From assembly GCA_024236015.1 (NCBI GenBank), contig JACKLK010000002.1, positions 310,001-374,000 on the forward strand: a stretch of DNA of 64,000 nucleotides. The letters run 5' to 3'. This document shows positions 1 through 8,324 of this stretch, piece by piece. A program made the position numbers and the translations under genes. Origin of the DNA: Rhodoferax sp. (GTDB taxonomy: Bacteria; Pseudomonadota; Gammaproteobacteria; Burkholderiales; Burkholderiaceae_C). Position 1 is the first letter of the stretch; every line of letters starts with the position of its first letter. The notes below the pieces were generated by a model. It was not told where the DNA came from. It did no database searches and saw nothing but the letters and a program-made list of their open reading frames with translations.

Positions 1-341
1 TCAAGATGGCCGCGATCTTCGGCTTCAAGGAAGGCTGCCGCAAGGCGAACCCGGTCATTCTCGAGCCGATGATGGCGGTCGAGGTCGAAACGCCGGAAGA
101 CTATGCCGGCAACGTGATGGGCGACCTGTCGTCCCGTCGCGGCATGGTCCAGGGCATGGACGACATGGTTGGCGGCGGCAAGGCCATCAAGGCCGAAGTC
201 CCGCTGTCCGAGATGTTCGGCTACTCGACCACGCTGCGTTCCATGTCGCAGGGTCGCGCGACCTACACGATGGAGTTCAAGCACTACGCCGAAGCGCCGC
301 GCAACGTGTCCGAAGCCATCATGGCTGCACGCGCCAAGTAA
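1..341 (+). CDS. fusA: Elongation factor G, C-terminal part (partial)
   Basis: This is the end of EF-G, the GTPase that drives ribosomal translocation. The frame is read from base 3 and enters from outside the window, so only about 112 C-terminal residues are seen. The residues match EF-G domains IV-V: ANPVILEPMM, then EVETPEDYAGNVMGDLSSRR, then a tail with SEMFGYSTTLRSMSQGRATY. These are strongly conserved family signatures. It is followed by tuf in the classical str arrangement, after a spacer that holds a strong hairpin. Assignment is secure; the GTPase domain cannot be checked here. Confidence 0.98.
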   Translation, partial: KMAAIFGFKEGCRKANPVILEPMMAVEVETPEDYAGNVMGDLSSRRGMVQGMDDMVGGGKAIKAEVPLSEMFGYSTTLRSMSQGRATYTMEFKHYAEAPRNVSEAIMAARAK

Positions 342-353
342 GCAAAGGCATTC

Positions 354-389
354 GGGAGCCGGTCTGTCCCTCGGGGCGGGCCGGCTCCC
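354..389 (+). promoter_or_regulatory. GC-rich hairpin between fusA and tuf
   Basis: GGGAGCCGG (354-362) pairs perfectly with CCGGCTCCC (381-389) across an 18-base loop. There is no T-run after it, so it is not a standard intrinsic terminator. It may be an attenuator, an mRNA processing site or a stabilising hairpin between the fusA and tuf messages. The role is inference; the inverted repeat is seen directly. Confidence 0.5.
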
Positions 390-499
390 AGTCCCTGTCT
401 TCGATGCGAGCCATCTCCCGTGTCAGTGCGGGTAGAGCCAACGGCCGGATCGGAAACATTAAACCGTATGCACTGACATAGCTCTTTGGAGATTCGAAA

Positions 500-1690
<1,191 letters not shown>

Positions 1691-1714
1691 TTCGCACACA
1701 TACGAGGAATTACC

Positions 1715-2029
1715 ATGGCCACCAAACAGAAGATCCGCATCCGCCTCAAGGCATTCGATTACAAGCTGATCGACCAGTCTGCCGCCGAGATCGTCGACAC
1801 CGCCAAGCGCACCGGCGCGATCGTCAAGGGCCCGGTGCCGTTGCCGACCCGCATGAAGCGGTTCGACATCCTGCGTTCGCCGCACGTCAACAAGGCCAGC
1901 CGCGACCAGCTCGAGATCCGCACCCACCAGCGCCTGATGGACATCGTGGATCCGACCGACAAGACCGTGGACGCGCTGATGAAGCTCGACCTGCCGGCCG
2001 GCGTCGACGTCGAGATCAAGCTGCAATAA
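1715..2029 (+). CDS. rpsJ: 30S ribosomal protein S10
   Basis: S10 is a small-subunit head protein and also the NusE antitermination factor. The 104-residue protein starts MATKQKIRIRLKAFDYKLID and contains PTRMKRFDILRSPHVNKASR, both diagnostic. ATG follows a GAGGAATTACC ribosome binding site, 24 bases after tuf, so it is probably co-transcribed with tuf. Unlike the enteric arrangement, it is separated from rplC by 164 bases that hold a hairpin, a promoter-like sequence and a leader hairpin. It therefore behaves here as the last gene of the str transcript. Confidence 0.99.
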   Translation: MATKQKIRIRLKAFDYKLIDQSAAEIVDTAKRTGAIVKGPVPLPTRMKRFDILRSPHVNKASRDQLEIRTHQRLMDIVDPTDKTVDALMKLDLPAGVDVEIKLQ

Positions 2030-2052
2030 GGCAACATTTCGAGAAATGCCTT
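2028..2052 (+). terminator. Weak hairpin overlapping the rpsJ stop codon
   Basis: AAGG plus CATTTC pairs with GAAATG plus CCTT around a two-base loop, with a three-base bulge on the left arm. It begins inside the rpsJ stop codon and is followed by only a very short T-run. It could partly terminate or stabilise the tuf-rpsJ message ahead of the rplC promoter. Terminator function is inferred. Confidence 0.35.
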
Positions 2053-2079
2053 GCCGGTTGATTGCAACCGGCATACAAT
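2051..2079 (+). promoter_or_regulatory. Probable sigma-70 promoter for the rplC transcript
   Basis: A -35 box TTGCCG (2051-2056) and a -10 box TACAAT (2074-2079) are separated by exactly 17 bases. The spacer region contains an inverted repeat, GCCGGTTG (2053-2060) with CAACCGGC (2065-2072). Transcription would start near 2086, giving rplC a leader of about 108 bases. Both boxes match the sigma-70 consensus well, but use is not proven. Confidence 0.6.
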
Positions 2080-2084
2080 CGCGG

Positions 2085-2119
2085 GCTCTGCGGGAAGTGG
2101 TGACATTTTCCCGCGGAGC
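2085..2119 (+). promoter_or_regulatory. Leader hairpin upstream of rplC (candidate r-protein autoregulatory site)
   Basis: A 12-base-pair stem is formed by 2085-2096 and 2108-2119, with one G-U wobble and an 11-base loop. It sits at the expected 5' end of the transcript from the promoter just upstream. In E. coli the S10 operon leader is bound by L4, and rplD (L4) is the second gene downstream here. Autoregulation is inference from position; the hairpin is seen directly. Confidence 0.45.
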
Positions 2120-2193
2120 TTTATCAACAGTCTTTCACATCACAACGTGCACGGCCAATTGAAGTCGTGCCGGTGGAAGTTACGGAGAAAAAA

Positions 2194-2874
2194 ATGAGTC
2201 TGAGCAACTCCCTCGGGTTGCTGGGCCGCAAGGTGGGCATGATGCGCCTATTCACCGACGACGGGGACGCAGTTCCTGTCACGGTGGTGGATGTGTCGAA
2301 CAACCGCGTGACCCAGGTCAAAACCCAAGAGAACGACGGCTACGTCGCCCTGCAGGTGACGTTCGGTTCGCGCCGCGCCTCGCGCGTGACCAAGCCCGCC
2401 GCGGGCCACCTTGCCAAGGCAGGTGTGGAAGCCGGCGAAATCATCCAGGAATTCCGTGTCACCGCTGACGCCGCTGCCAAGTACGCAGCCGGTACGTCGG
2501 TTCCGGTGACCGACGTGTTCGCGGTTGGCCAGAAGGTGGACGTGCAAGGCACCTCCATCGGCAAGGGCTACGCAGGCACGATCAAGCGCCACAACATGTC
2601 TTCGCAGCGGGCATCGCACGGCAACAGCCGTTCGCACAATGTTCCCGGCTCGATCGGCATGGCGCAGGATCCCGGTCGCGTGTTTCCGGGCAAGCGCATG
2701 ACGGGCCATCTGGGCGACGTCACCGTGACGACCCAGAACCTCGACATCTTCCGTATCGACGAGTCGCGCCAGCTGCTGCTGATCCGCGGCGCCATCCCGG
2801 GTGCGTCCGGTGGTTTCGTGTCGGTCCGTCCGGCCGTCAAGGCCAAGGCAGTTGCCGCGAAAGGAGCGAACTGA
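2194..2874 (+). CDS. rplC: 50S ribosomal protein L3
   Basis: L3 is an early-assembly large-subunit protein that reaches toward the peptidyl-transferase centre. I chose the ATG at 2194 (MSLSNSLGLLGRKVGMMRLF) because ACGGAGAAAAAA lies directly upstream; an in-frame start at 2167 would add nine atypical residues. At 226 aa it is slightly longer than the E. coli protein. The central signature GTIKRHNMSSQRASHGNSRS and the MTGHLG motif are present. The stop overlaps the rplD start by one base (TGATG), indicating coupled translation. Confidence 0.98.
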   Translation: MSLSNSLGLLGRKVGMMRLFTDDGDAVPVTVVDVSNNRVTQVKTQENDGYVALQVTFGSRRASRVTKPAAGHLAKAGVEAGEIIQEFRVTADAAAKYAAGTSVPVTDVFAVGQKVDVQGTSIGKGYAGTIKRHNMSSQRASHGNSRSHNVPGSIGMAQDPGRVFPGKRMTGHLGDVTVTTQNLDIFRIDESRQLLLIRGAIPGASGGFVSVRPAVKAKAVAAKGAN

Positions 2875-3494
2875 TGCAGCTCGAACTCCTGAACGAACAA
2901 GGCCAGGCGACGTCCAAGTTCGACGCGCCCGAGACGGTCTTCGGTCGCCAGTACAACGAAGATCTGGTGCACCAGGTCGTGGTGGCCTTCCAGGCCAACG
3001 CGCGTCAGGGCACCCGTGCCCAGAAAGACCGCGAACAGGTCAAGCACTCGACCAAGAAGCCGTTCAAGCAAAAGGGAACGGGCCGCGCCCGTGCCGGTAT
3101 GACGTCCTCGCCGCTGTGGCGCGGAGGCGGCCGGATCTTCCCGAACATGCCGGACGAGAACTTCGGCCAGAAGATCAACAAGAAGATGTACCGCGCCGGC
3201 ATGGCGTCGATCTTCTCGCAACTCGCCCGTGAAGGCCGCCTGGCTGTGGTCGAGTCGCTGTCGGTCGATTCGCCCAAGACCAAGCCGTTCGCCGCACGCC
3301 TGAAGGCCATGAACCTGGACTCCGTCCTGGTGATCGCCGACCAGGTCGACGAAAACCTGTACCTGGCATCGCGCAACCTGGCCAATGTGCTGGTCGTCGA
3401 GCCGCGGTACGCCGATCCGGTGTCGCTGGTCCACTACCGCAAGGTGCTGGTCACCCGCGCCGCGATGGACAAGCTCAAGGAGATGTTCGCATGA
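2874..3494 (+). CDS. rplD: 50S ribosomal protein L4
   Basis: L4 binds 23S rRNA domain I, and in E. coli it represses its own S10 operon and inhibits RNase E. The 206-residue protein has the extended-loop signature KQKGTGRARAGMTSSPLWRG and GGRIFPN, followed by the globular domain. It overlaps rplC by one base and rplW by four (ATGA), so the three are translated as a coupled block. Its possible target here is the hairpin upstream of rplC. Confidence 0.99.
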   Translation: MQLELLNEQGQATSKFDAPETVFGRQYNEDLVHQVVVAFQANARQGTRAQKDREQVKHSTKKPFKQKGTGRARAGMTSSPLWRGGGRIFPNMPDENFGQKINKKMYRAGMASIFSQLAREGRLAVVESLSVDSPKTKPFAARLKAMNLDSVLVIADQVDENLYLASRNLANVLVVEPRYADPVSLVHYRKVLVTRAAMDKLKEMFA

Positions 3495-3805
3495 GCGCCG
3501 TGAAATTCGATGAAGGCCGGCTGATGCAGGTCCTCGTGGCGCCGATCGTGTCCGAGAAGGCCACCATGGTCGCCGAGAAAAACAATGCGGTCACCTTCAA
3601 GGTGCTGCAGGATGCCACCAAGCACGAGATCAAGGCGGCCGTTGAACTGATGTTCAAGGTCGAGGTCAAGGGCATCTCGGTGGTCAACACCAAGGGCAAG
3701 TCCAAGCGGTTCGGCAAGTCCATGGGTCGTCGTGACAATGTGCGCAAGGCCTATGTCACGTTGATGCCGGGTCAGGAACTGAACCTGAGCGGGGAGGCTG
3801 CGTAA
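3491..3805 (+). CDS. rplW: 50S ribosomal protein L23
   Basis: L23 sits at the polypeptide exit tunnel and docks trigger factor and SRP. The 104-aa length is normal. It shows VLVAPIVSEKATM near the N-terminus, which is the family hallmark, and VNTKGKSKRFGKSMGRRDN in the rRNA-binding loop. Its ATG overlaps the rplD stop by four bases, and rplB starts two bases after its stop. Placement between L4 and L2 is the universal S10-operon order. Confidence 0.99.
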   Translation: MSAVKFDEGRLMQVLVAPIVSEKATMVAEKNNAVTFKVLQDATKHEIKAAVELMFKVEVKGISVVNTKGKSKRFGKSMGRRDNVRKAYVTLMPGQELNLSGEAA

Positions 3806-3807
3806 TC

Positions 3808-4632
3808 ATGGCTGTCATCAAGATGAAACCGACTTCCCCAGGCCGTCGTGGCGTGGTGAAGGTCTCGCGTAGCCACCTGCACAAGGGTGAGGGCTACGCT
3901 CCGCTGCTCGAACCCCAGTTCCAGCATGCCGGCCGCAACAACAACGGCCATATCACGACGCGCCACAAGGGCGGTGGACACAAGCACCACTACCGCGTGG
4001 TCGACTTCCGTCGTACCAAGGATGCCATTCCGGCCAAGGTCGAGCGTATCGAATACGACCCGAACCGTTCCGCGCATCTGGCCCTGGTGTGTTACGCCGA
4101 TGGCGAGCGCCGCTACATCATCGCGCCCCGTGGCCTCGAGGTCGGCGCGACGATCATCAATGGCGCGGAAGCTCCCATTCGCGTCGGCAACACCTTGCCG
4201 ATCCGCAACATTCCGGTGGGCTCCATCATCCACTGCGTCGAACTGCAGGTCGGCAAGGGCGCACAGGTCGTGCGCTCCGCCGGCACCTCGGCGACGCTGC
4301 TGGCCCGTGAAGGTACCTACGCCCAGGTGCGCATGCGCTCCGGCGAGGTTCGCAAGATCCACATCGACTGTCGCGCGACGATCGGCCAGGTGGCCAACGA
4401 AGAGCACAGCCTGCGCCGCCTGGGCAAGGCCGGTGTCAAGCGCTGGATGGGTATCCGCCCGACGGTGCGTGGCGTCGTCATGAACCCGGTCGACCACCCG
4501 CACGGTGGTGGTGAAGGCAAGACCGGCGAAGGCCGCCATCCTGTCGATCCATGGGGCAATCTGACCAAGGGTTACCGCACCCGCAACAACAAGCGCACGC
4601 AGGTGATGATCGTGTCGCGTCGCAAGAAGTAA
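3808..4632 (+). CDS. rplB: 50S ribosomal protein L2
   Basis: L2 is required for subunit association and peptidyl-transferase assembly. The 274-residue length is normal. The N-terminal part has MKPTSPGRRGVVKV and the middle GRNNNGHITTRHKGGGHKHH. The C-terminal signature VMNPVDHPHGGGEGKTG contains the conserved histidine (HPHGGG) needed near the active centre. It follows rplW by two bases. rpsS follows 11 bases after its stop. Confidence 0.99.
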   Translation: MAVIKMKPTSPGRRGVVKVSRSHLHKGEGYAPLLEPQFQHAGRNNNGHITTRHKGGGHKHHYRVVDFRRTKDAIPAKVERIEYDPNRSAHLALVCYADGERRYIIAPRGLEVGATIINGAEAPIRVGNTLPIRNIPVGSIIHCVELQVGKGAQVVRSAGTSATLLAREGTYAQVRMRSGEVRKIHIDCRATIGQVANEEHSLRRLGKAGVKRWMGIRPTVRGVVMNPVDHPHGGGEGKTGEGRHPVDPWGNLTKGYRTRNNKRTQVMIVSRRKK

Positions 4633-4643
4633 GGGGCACGTTC

Positions 4644-4922
4644 ATGACACGTTCACTCAAAAAGGGTCCTTTCGTCGACCACCACCTGGCCCAGAAGGCC
4701 GACAAGGCGGTTACCGGCAAGGACAAGAAACCGATCAAGACCTGGTCGCGCCGCTCGATGATTCTTCCCGAATTCATCGGCCTGACGATTGCCGTGCACA
4801 ACGGCAAGCAGCACGTGCCGGTCTACATCACCGACCAGATGGTCGGCCACAAGTTGGGCGAGTTTGCGCTCACGCGGACCTTCAAGGGTCACCCGGCCGA
4901 CAAAAAAGTCGTGCGAAAGTAA
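4644..4922 (+). CDS. rpsS: 30S ribosomal protein S19
   Basis: S19 binds the 16S rRNA 3' domain together with S13. I place the start at 4644, giving MTRSLKKGPFVDHHL and 92 aa, the usual size; a longer in-frame reading from 4551 lies inside rplB and is spurious. The signature IVHNGK-like segment (IAVHNGKQHVPVYITDQMVG) and GHKLGEFALTRTFKGH are present. It sits between rplB and rplV, with the next start nine bases downstream. Confidence 0.98.
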   Translation: MTRSLKKGPFVDHHLAQKADKAVTGKDKKPIKTWSRRSMILPEFIGLTIAVHNGKQHVPVYITDQMVGHKLGEFALTRTFKGHPADKKVVRK

Positions 4923-4931
4923 GGCAACACC

Positions 4932-5261
4932 ATGGAAACCAAAGCAACATTGCGCGGCGTGCGCCTGTCGGTGGACAAGGGCCGTCTCGTCGCCGACATG
5001 ATTCGTGGCAAGAAGGTCGACCAGGCCCTGAACACCTTGCAGTTCACGCAGAAAAAAGCTGCCGTGATCATCAAGAAGGTTCTCGAGTCTGCGATCGCCA
5101 ATGCCGAGCACAACGACGGCGCCGACATCGACGAACTGAAGGTCAAGACCATCTACGTCGAACAAGGTGCTTCGCTGCGCCGCTTCACCGCCCGCGCCAA
5201 GGGCCGGGGCAACCAGATCCGCAAGCCCACGTGCCATGTGTACGTGACGGTTGGTAACTGA
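4932..5261 (+). CDS. rplV: 50S ribosomal protein L22
   Basis: L22 lines the exit tunnel; its beta-hairpin is a known site of macrolide-resistance changes. The 109-aa protein begins METKATLRGVRLSVDKGRLV and ends with RRFTARAKGRGNQIRKPTCH, matching the hairpin region with no visible unusual insertion. A ribosome binding site AAGGCAACACC precedes the ATG. It lies between rpsS and rpsC, as is normal. Confidence 0.99.
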   Translation: METKATLRGVRLSVDKGRLVADMIRGKKVDQALNTLQFTQKKAAVIIKKVLESAIANAEHNDGADIDELKVKTIYVEQGASLRRFTARAKGRGNQIRKPTCHVYVTVGN

Positions 5262-5276
5262 TAGAGGCCAGAACAT

Positions 5277-6173
5277 ATGGGACAAAAAATCCACCCCACC
5301 GGTTTTCGCCTGTCGGTCAGCCGTAACTGGGCATCGCGCTGGTACGCAAGCGACCGTGACTTCGCCGGCATGCTGGCCGAAGACATCAAGGTCCGCGAGT
5401 ATCTGAAGAAGAAACTGAAGAACGCTTCGGTGTCGCGCGTCATGATCGAGCGCCCCGCCAAAAACGCTCGCATCACCATCTTCTCGGCACGTCCGGGCGT
5501 GGTGATCGGCAAGAAGGGCGAGGACATCGAGAACCTCAAGCGCGAACTGGGCCGCCAACTGGGTGTGCCGGTTGCGGTCAACATCGAAGAGGTGCGCAAG
5601 CCCGAGATCGATGCCAAGCTGATCGCCGACAGCATCACGCAGCAGCTCGAGAAACGCATCATGTTCCGCCGCGCCATGAAGCGCGCGATGCAGAACGCGA
5701 TGCGCCTGGGCGCCCTGGGCATCAAGATCATGTCGTCGGGTCGCCTGAACGGCATCGAGATCGCCCGTTGCGAGTGGTACCGCGAAGGCCGCGTGCCATT
5801 GCATACGCTGCGCGCCGACATCGACTACGGCACCTCGGAAGCCAAGACCACGTATGGCGTCATCGGCGTCAAGGTCTGGGTCTACAAGGGTGACACCCTG
5901 GGCCGCAACGACCTGCCGGTCGCCGCCGAGCCGCGCCCCGAAGAGGAGCGTCGTCCGCGCGGTCCGCGTCGTGATGGCCGTCCGGGTGCCGATCGTCCCG
6001 CAGGCGCCCGCCCCGCGCGCCGTCCTGCCGGCACCAACGTGGCGCCGGCCGATGGCAGCGACAAACCTGCAGAAGCCACTGCGGCAGCACCGGCTGACGC
6101 AACGAAACCCGCCGTTAAGCGCGTCCGCAAGGCAAGCGCGCCAGCTGCAGCAGCTGACGGTACCAAGACCTGA
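5277..6173 (+). CDS. rpsC: 30S ribosomal protein S3 with long C-terminal tail
   Basis: S3 forms part of the mRNA entry site and helicase of the 30S subunit. Residues 1 to about 215 hold the canonical protein: MGQKIHPTGFRLSVSRNW, and a KH domain with GVVIGKKGEDIENLK (GXXG loop). From about residue 220 to 298 there is a low-complexity tail rich in Pro, Arg, Ala and Asp. E. coli S3 has 233 residues, so the tail adds about 65. Such tails are known in Burkholderiales, and their function is unclear. Confidence 0.98.
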   Translation: MGQKIHPTGFRLSVSRNWASRWYASDRDFAGMLAEDIKVREYLKKKLKNASVSRVMIERPAKNARITIFSARPGVVIGKKGEDIENLKRELGRQLGVPVAVNIEEVRKPEIDAKLIADSITQQLEKRIMFRRAMKRAMQNAMRLGALGIKIMSSGRLNGIEIARCEWYREGRVPLHTLRADIDYGTSEAKTTYGVIGVKVWVYKGDTLGRNDLPVAAEPRPEEERRPRGPRRDGRPGADRPAGARPARRPAGTNVAPADGSDKPAEATAAAPADATKPAVKRVRKASAPAAAADGTKT

Positions 6174-6201
6174 TCATCAGGTCTAGCAATCGGAGAAAAA
6201 C

Positions 6202-6618
6202 ATGCTGCAACCCGCTCGCAGAAAATACCGCAAGGAGCAAAAAGGCCGCAATACCGGCATTGCTACCCGCGGTAACTCGGTGTCCTTCGGAGACTTCGGT
6301 CTCAAGTCCACCGACCGTGGCCGCCTGACGGCGCGCCAGATCGAAGCCGCCCGTCGTGCGATTTCCCGTCACGTCAAGCGTGGCGGTCGCATCTGGATCC
6401 GGATCTTCCCGGACAAGCCGATCTCCCAGAAGCCCGCCGAGGTGCGCATGGGTAACGGCAAGGGCAACCCCGAGTACTACGTGGCCGAGATCCAGCCCGG
6501 CAAGGTGCTCTACGAGATCGTCGGCGTGCCGGAAGAACTGGCACGTGAGGCGTTCCGCCTGGCGGCGGCCAAACTGCCGCTGCGCACCACGTTCGTGGCG
6601 CGCATGATCGGCCAATAA
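6202..6618 (+). CDS. rplP: 50S ribosomal protein L16
   Basis: L16 binds 5S and 23S rRNA near the A-site tRNA. The 138-residue protein begins MLQPARRKYRKEQKGRN and contains GDFGLKSTDRGRLTARQIEA and RIWIRIFPDKPISQKPAEVR, family signatures. A strong ribosome binding site CGGAGAAAAAC precedes the ATG. It lies 28 bases after rpsC and 23 bases before rpmC. Confidence 0.99.
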   Translation: MLQPARRKYRKEQKGRNTGIATRGNSVSFGDFGLKSTDRGRLTARQIEAARRAISRHVKRGGRIWIRIFPDKPISQKPAEVRMGNGKGNPEYYVAEIQPGKVLYEIVGVPEELAREAFRLAAAKLPLRTTFVARMIGQ

Positions 6619-6641
6619 GCGCCACTGCCCGGAGAACCATC

Positions 6642-6863
6642 GTGAACACCAAAGAACTACGCCAGAAAGACGTGACGGCCCTCGAGGCCGAAGTCAAGTC
6701 GCTGCAAAAGGCCCATTTCGGCCTGCGCATGCAGAAGGCCACGCAGCAACTCAACAACACCGCAACGCTGCGCTCGACGCGTCGTGACATCGCCCGCGCC
6801 AAGACCATCCTGGTCGAGAAGCAACGAGCGGCCAAATCCGCCAGCGAAGGAGCGGCCAAATGA
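6642..6863 (+). CDS. rpmC: 50S ribosomal protein L29 (GTG start)
   Basis: L29 is a small helical protein at the tunnel exit. The 73-aa protein starts at a GTG, following the ribosome binding site GGAGAACCATC; no in-frame ATG nearby fits. It shows MNTKELRQKDVTALEAEVKS and the conserved LRMQKATQQLNNTATLR segment. The TGA overlaps the rpsQ ATG by four bases. The short alanine-rich tail is unremarkable. Confidence 0.98.
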   Translation: MNTKELRQKDVTALEAEVKSLQKAHFGLRMQKATQQLNNTATLRSTRRDIARAKTILVEKQRAAKSASEGAAK

Positions 6864-7129
6864 CGGAAGAGAAAGTATCCCGCAAGCGCACCCTGATCGG
6901 CAAGGTCGTCAGCGACAAGCGCGCCAAGACGGTGACCGTGCTGATCGAGCGTCGTGTCAAGCACGAGCTCTATGGCAAGATCGTCGGCAAGTCCAGCAAG
7001 TACCACGCCCATGACGAAAATGGCGAGTACAAGATGGGCGACACCATCGAGATCACCGAGAGCCGTCCGCTGTCGAAGACCAAGAACTGGGTTGCGACCA
7101 AGCTGATCCAGAAGGCCGTCATCGTTTGA
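6860..7129 (+). CDS. rpsQ: 30S ribosomal protein S17
   Basis: S17 is a primary 16S rRNA binder with an OB fold. The 89-aa protein has RTLIGKVVSDKRAKTVTVLI and the signature GDTIEITESRPLSKTKNW. It overlaps rpmC by four bases. It is the last ribosomal gene here: a perfect terminator hairpin follows 31 bases after the stop. The spc genes (rplN, rplX, rplE and so on), which directly follow rpsQ in most bacteria, are absent from the rest of the window. Confidence 0.99.
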   Translation: MTEEKVSRKRTLIGKVVSDKRAKTVTVLIERRVKHELYGKIVGKSSKYHAHDENGEYKMGDTIEITESRPLSKTKNWVATKLIQKAVIV

Positions 7130-7160
7130 TGGCTTGGCGCGGCTGCGCTGCGCTCGATTC

Positions 7161-7189
7161 CAAAACGGCTCACAATGTGAGCCGTTTTG
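7161..7189 (+). terminator. Intrinsic terminator after rpsQ
   Basis: CAAAACGGCTCAC (7161-7173) pairs perfectly with GTGAGCCGTTTTG (7177-7189) around a three-base loop. The A-run on the left and T-run on the right mean that it can work in both directions. It ends the S10 transcript and explains the break between rpsQ and the peroxiredoxin gene. Confidence 0.9.
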
Positions 7190-7284
7190 CTTTGCAGGCG
7201 CGAAGCAGGGCCCAGCCGGCGGCGCCGGACCCGGACCGCGGAAATTCACGAATCGATCAACCAACCAACCAACAGGAGCAATCC

Positions 7285-7791
7285 ATGATCAAAGTAGGTG
7301 ACACCCTTCCCGAAGCCACGCTGATGGAGTTCTCGGAAGTCGAAGGCAATGGATGCAGCATCGGCCCCAATCCGGTGCCGGTGGCCAAGGCCGCCGCAGG
7401 CAAGACGATCGCGCTGTTCGCGCTGCCGGGCGCATTCACCCCGACCTGCTCGGCCAAGCATGTGCCGGGTTATCTCGAGAAGTTCTCCGAACTCCAGGCT
7501 GCCGGTGTCGACGAGATCTGGTGCGTCAGTGTCAACGACGCATTTGTCATGGGCGCCTGGGCGCGTGATCTGAAGTCGCAGGGCAAGGTGCGCATGCTCG
7601 GTGATGGCGACGCGGCGTTCACCAAGGCCACCGGCCTGACGCTGGACCTGACCGGCAAGGGCATGGGACTGCGCAGCAATCGCTATTCGATGCTGGTCAA
7701 GGACGGCAAGGTCGCGTCGCTGAATGTCGAGGCCCCCGGCAAGTTCGAGGTCAGCGATGCCGCGACCATGCTCGCGCAGGCCAAGGCCTGA
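7285..7791 (+). CDS. Peroxiredoxin of the Prx5 (PMP20-like) family
   Basis: This 168-aa thiol peroxidase should reduce hydrogen peroxide and alkyl hydroperoxides in the cytoplasm. The start at 7285 (MIKVGDTLPEATLMEF) follows an AACAGGAGCAATCC ribosome binding site. The peroxidatic cysteine lies in PGAFTPTCSAKHVPGY, the Prx5 signature, and the C-terminus has GLRSNRYSMLVKDGKV, typical of the family. No fused glutaredoxin domain is present. It is isolated from the ribosomal operon by the terminator upstream and converges on the GNAT gene, 18 bases from its end. Confidence 0.93.
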   Translation: MIKVGDTLPEATLMEFSEVEGNGCSIGPNPVPVAKAAAGKTIALFALPGAFTPTCSAKHVPGYLEKFSELQAAGVDEIWCVSVNDAFVMGAWARDLKSQGKVRMLGDGDAAFTKATGLTLDLTGKGMGLRSNRYSMLVKDGKVASLNVEAPGKFEVSDAATMLAQAKA

Positions 7792-7809
7792 GCGGCGATG
7801 GCCCGATAG

Positions 7810-8286
7810 TCAGAGATCCGCCTTGAGGTAGTGCGACCCGGGAATCGGGTTGTAGTAATACGGCGGAATCTCGACGAAGCCCAGGTCCTGGTACAGGGCC
7901 CGGGCGGTTTCCATGTCGTTGAGCGTGTCGAGCAACACGCAGGCATAGGCGCCCTGGCGCGCGGAGTCCAGGATGCCTTCGGCCAGGATGCGGCCCAGTC
8001 CCAGCCCCCTGAACCGTGGGCGCACATACAGGCGCTTCATCTCGCAGGCGTTGGCATAGTCGGTGTTGTCCAGCGGGCGCAAGGCACAACAACCGGCCAA
8101 TTCGCCGTCGACACGCGCGACCAGCATGGCACCGCGCGGCGGTCCGTAGTGGCCTGGCAGGCCGGCCAGTTCGGCTTCGAAACCCTGGAAACACAGGTCG
8201 ACGCCGACTTGCGCGGCGTATTCGCGCAACAACGTACGAACCGACTGCCAATCCTGATCGTTCGACGGCGTCAGCAGTTCGGTCAT
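7810..8286 (-). CDS. GNAT-family N-acetyltransferase
   Basis: This 158-aa protein has a single GNAT fold, predicted to transfer an acetyl group from acetyl-CoA to an amine. The acetyl-CoA loop RPRFRGLGLGRILAEG is near residue 90 and is preceded by the beta-strand EMKRLYV. The C-terminal motif ALYQDLGFVEIPPYYYNPIP resembles the end of MarR-associated or YjdJ-like GNATs. The substrate cannot be told from the sequence. It is convergent with the peroxiredoxin gene and 38 bases downstream of the cytochrome b561 gene, on the same strand. Confidence 0.9.
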   Translation of the reverse strand: MTELLTPSNDQDWQSVRTLLREYAAQVGVDLCFQGFEAELAGLPGHYGPPRGAMLVARVDGELAGCCALRPLDNTDYANACEMKRLYVRPRFRGLGLGRILAEGILDSARQGAYACVLLDTLNDMETARALYQDLGFVEIPPYYYNPIPGSHYLKADL

Positions 8287-8324
8287 CGCCTGCTCCGTGG
8301 TGCTGTGCTGCAGCCGGCGCGGCG

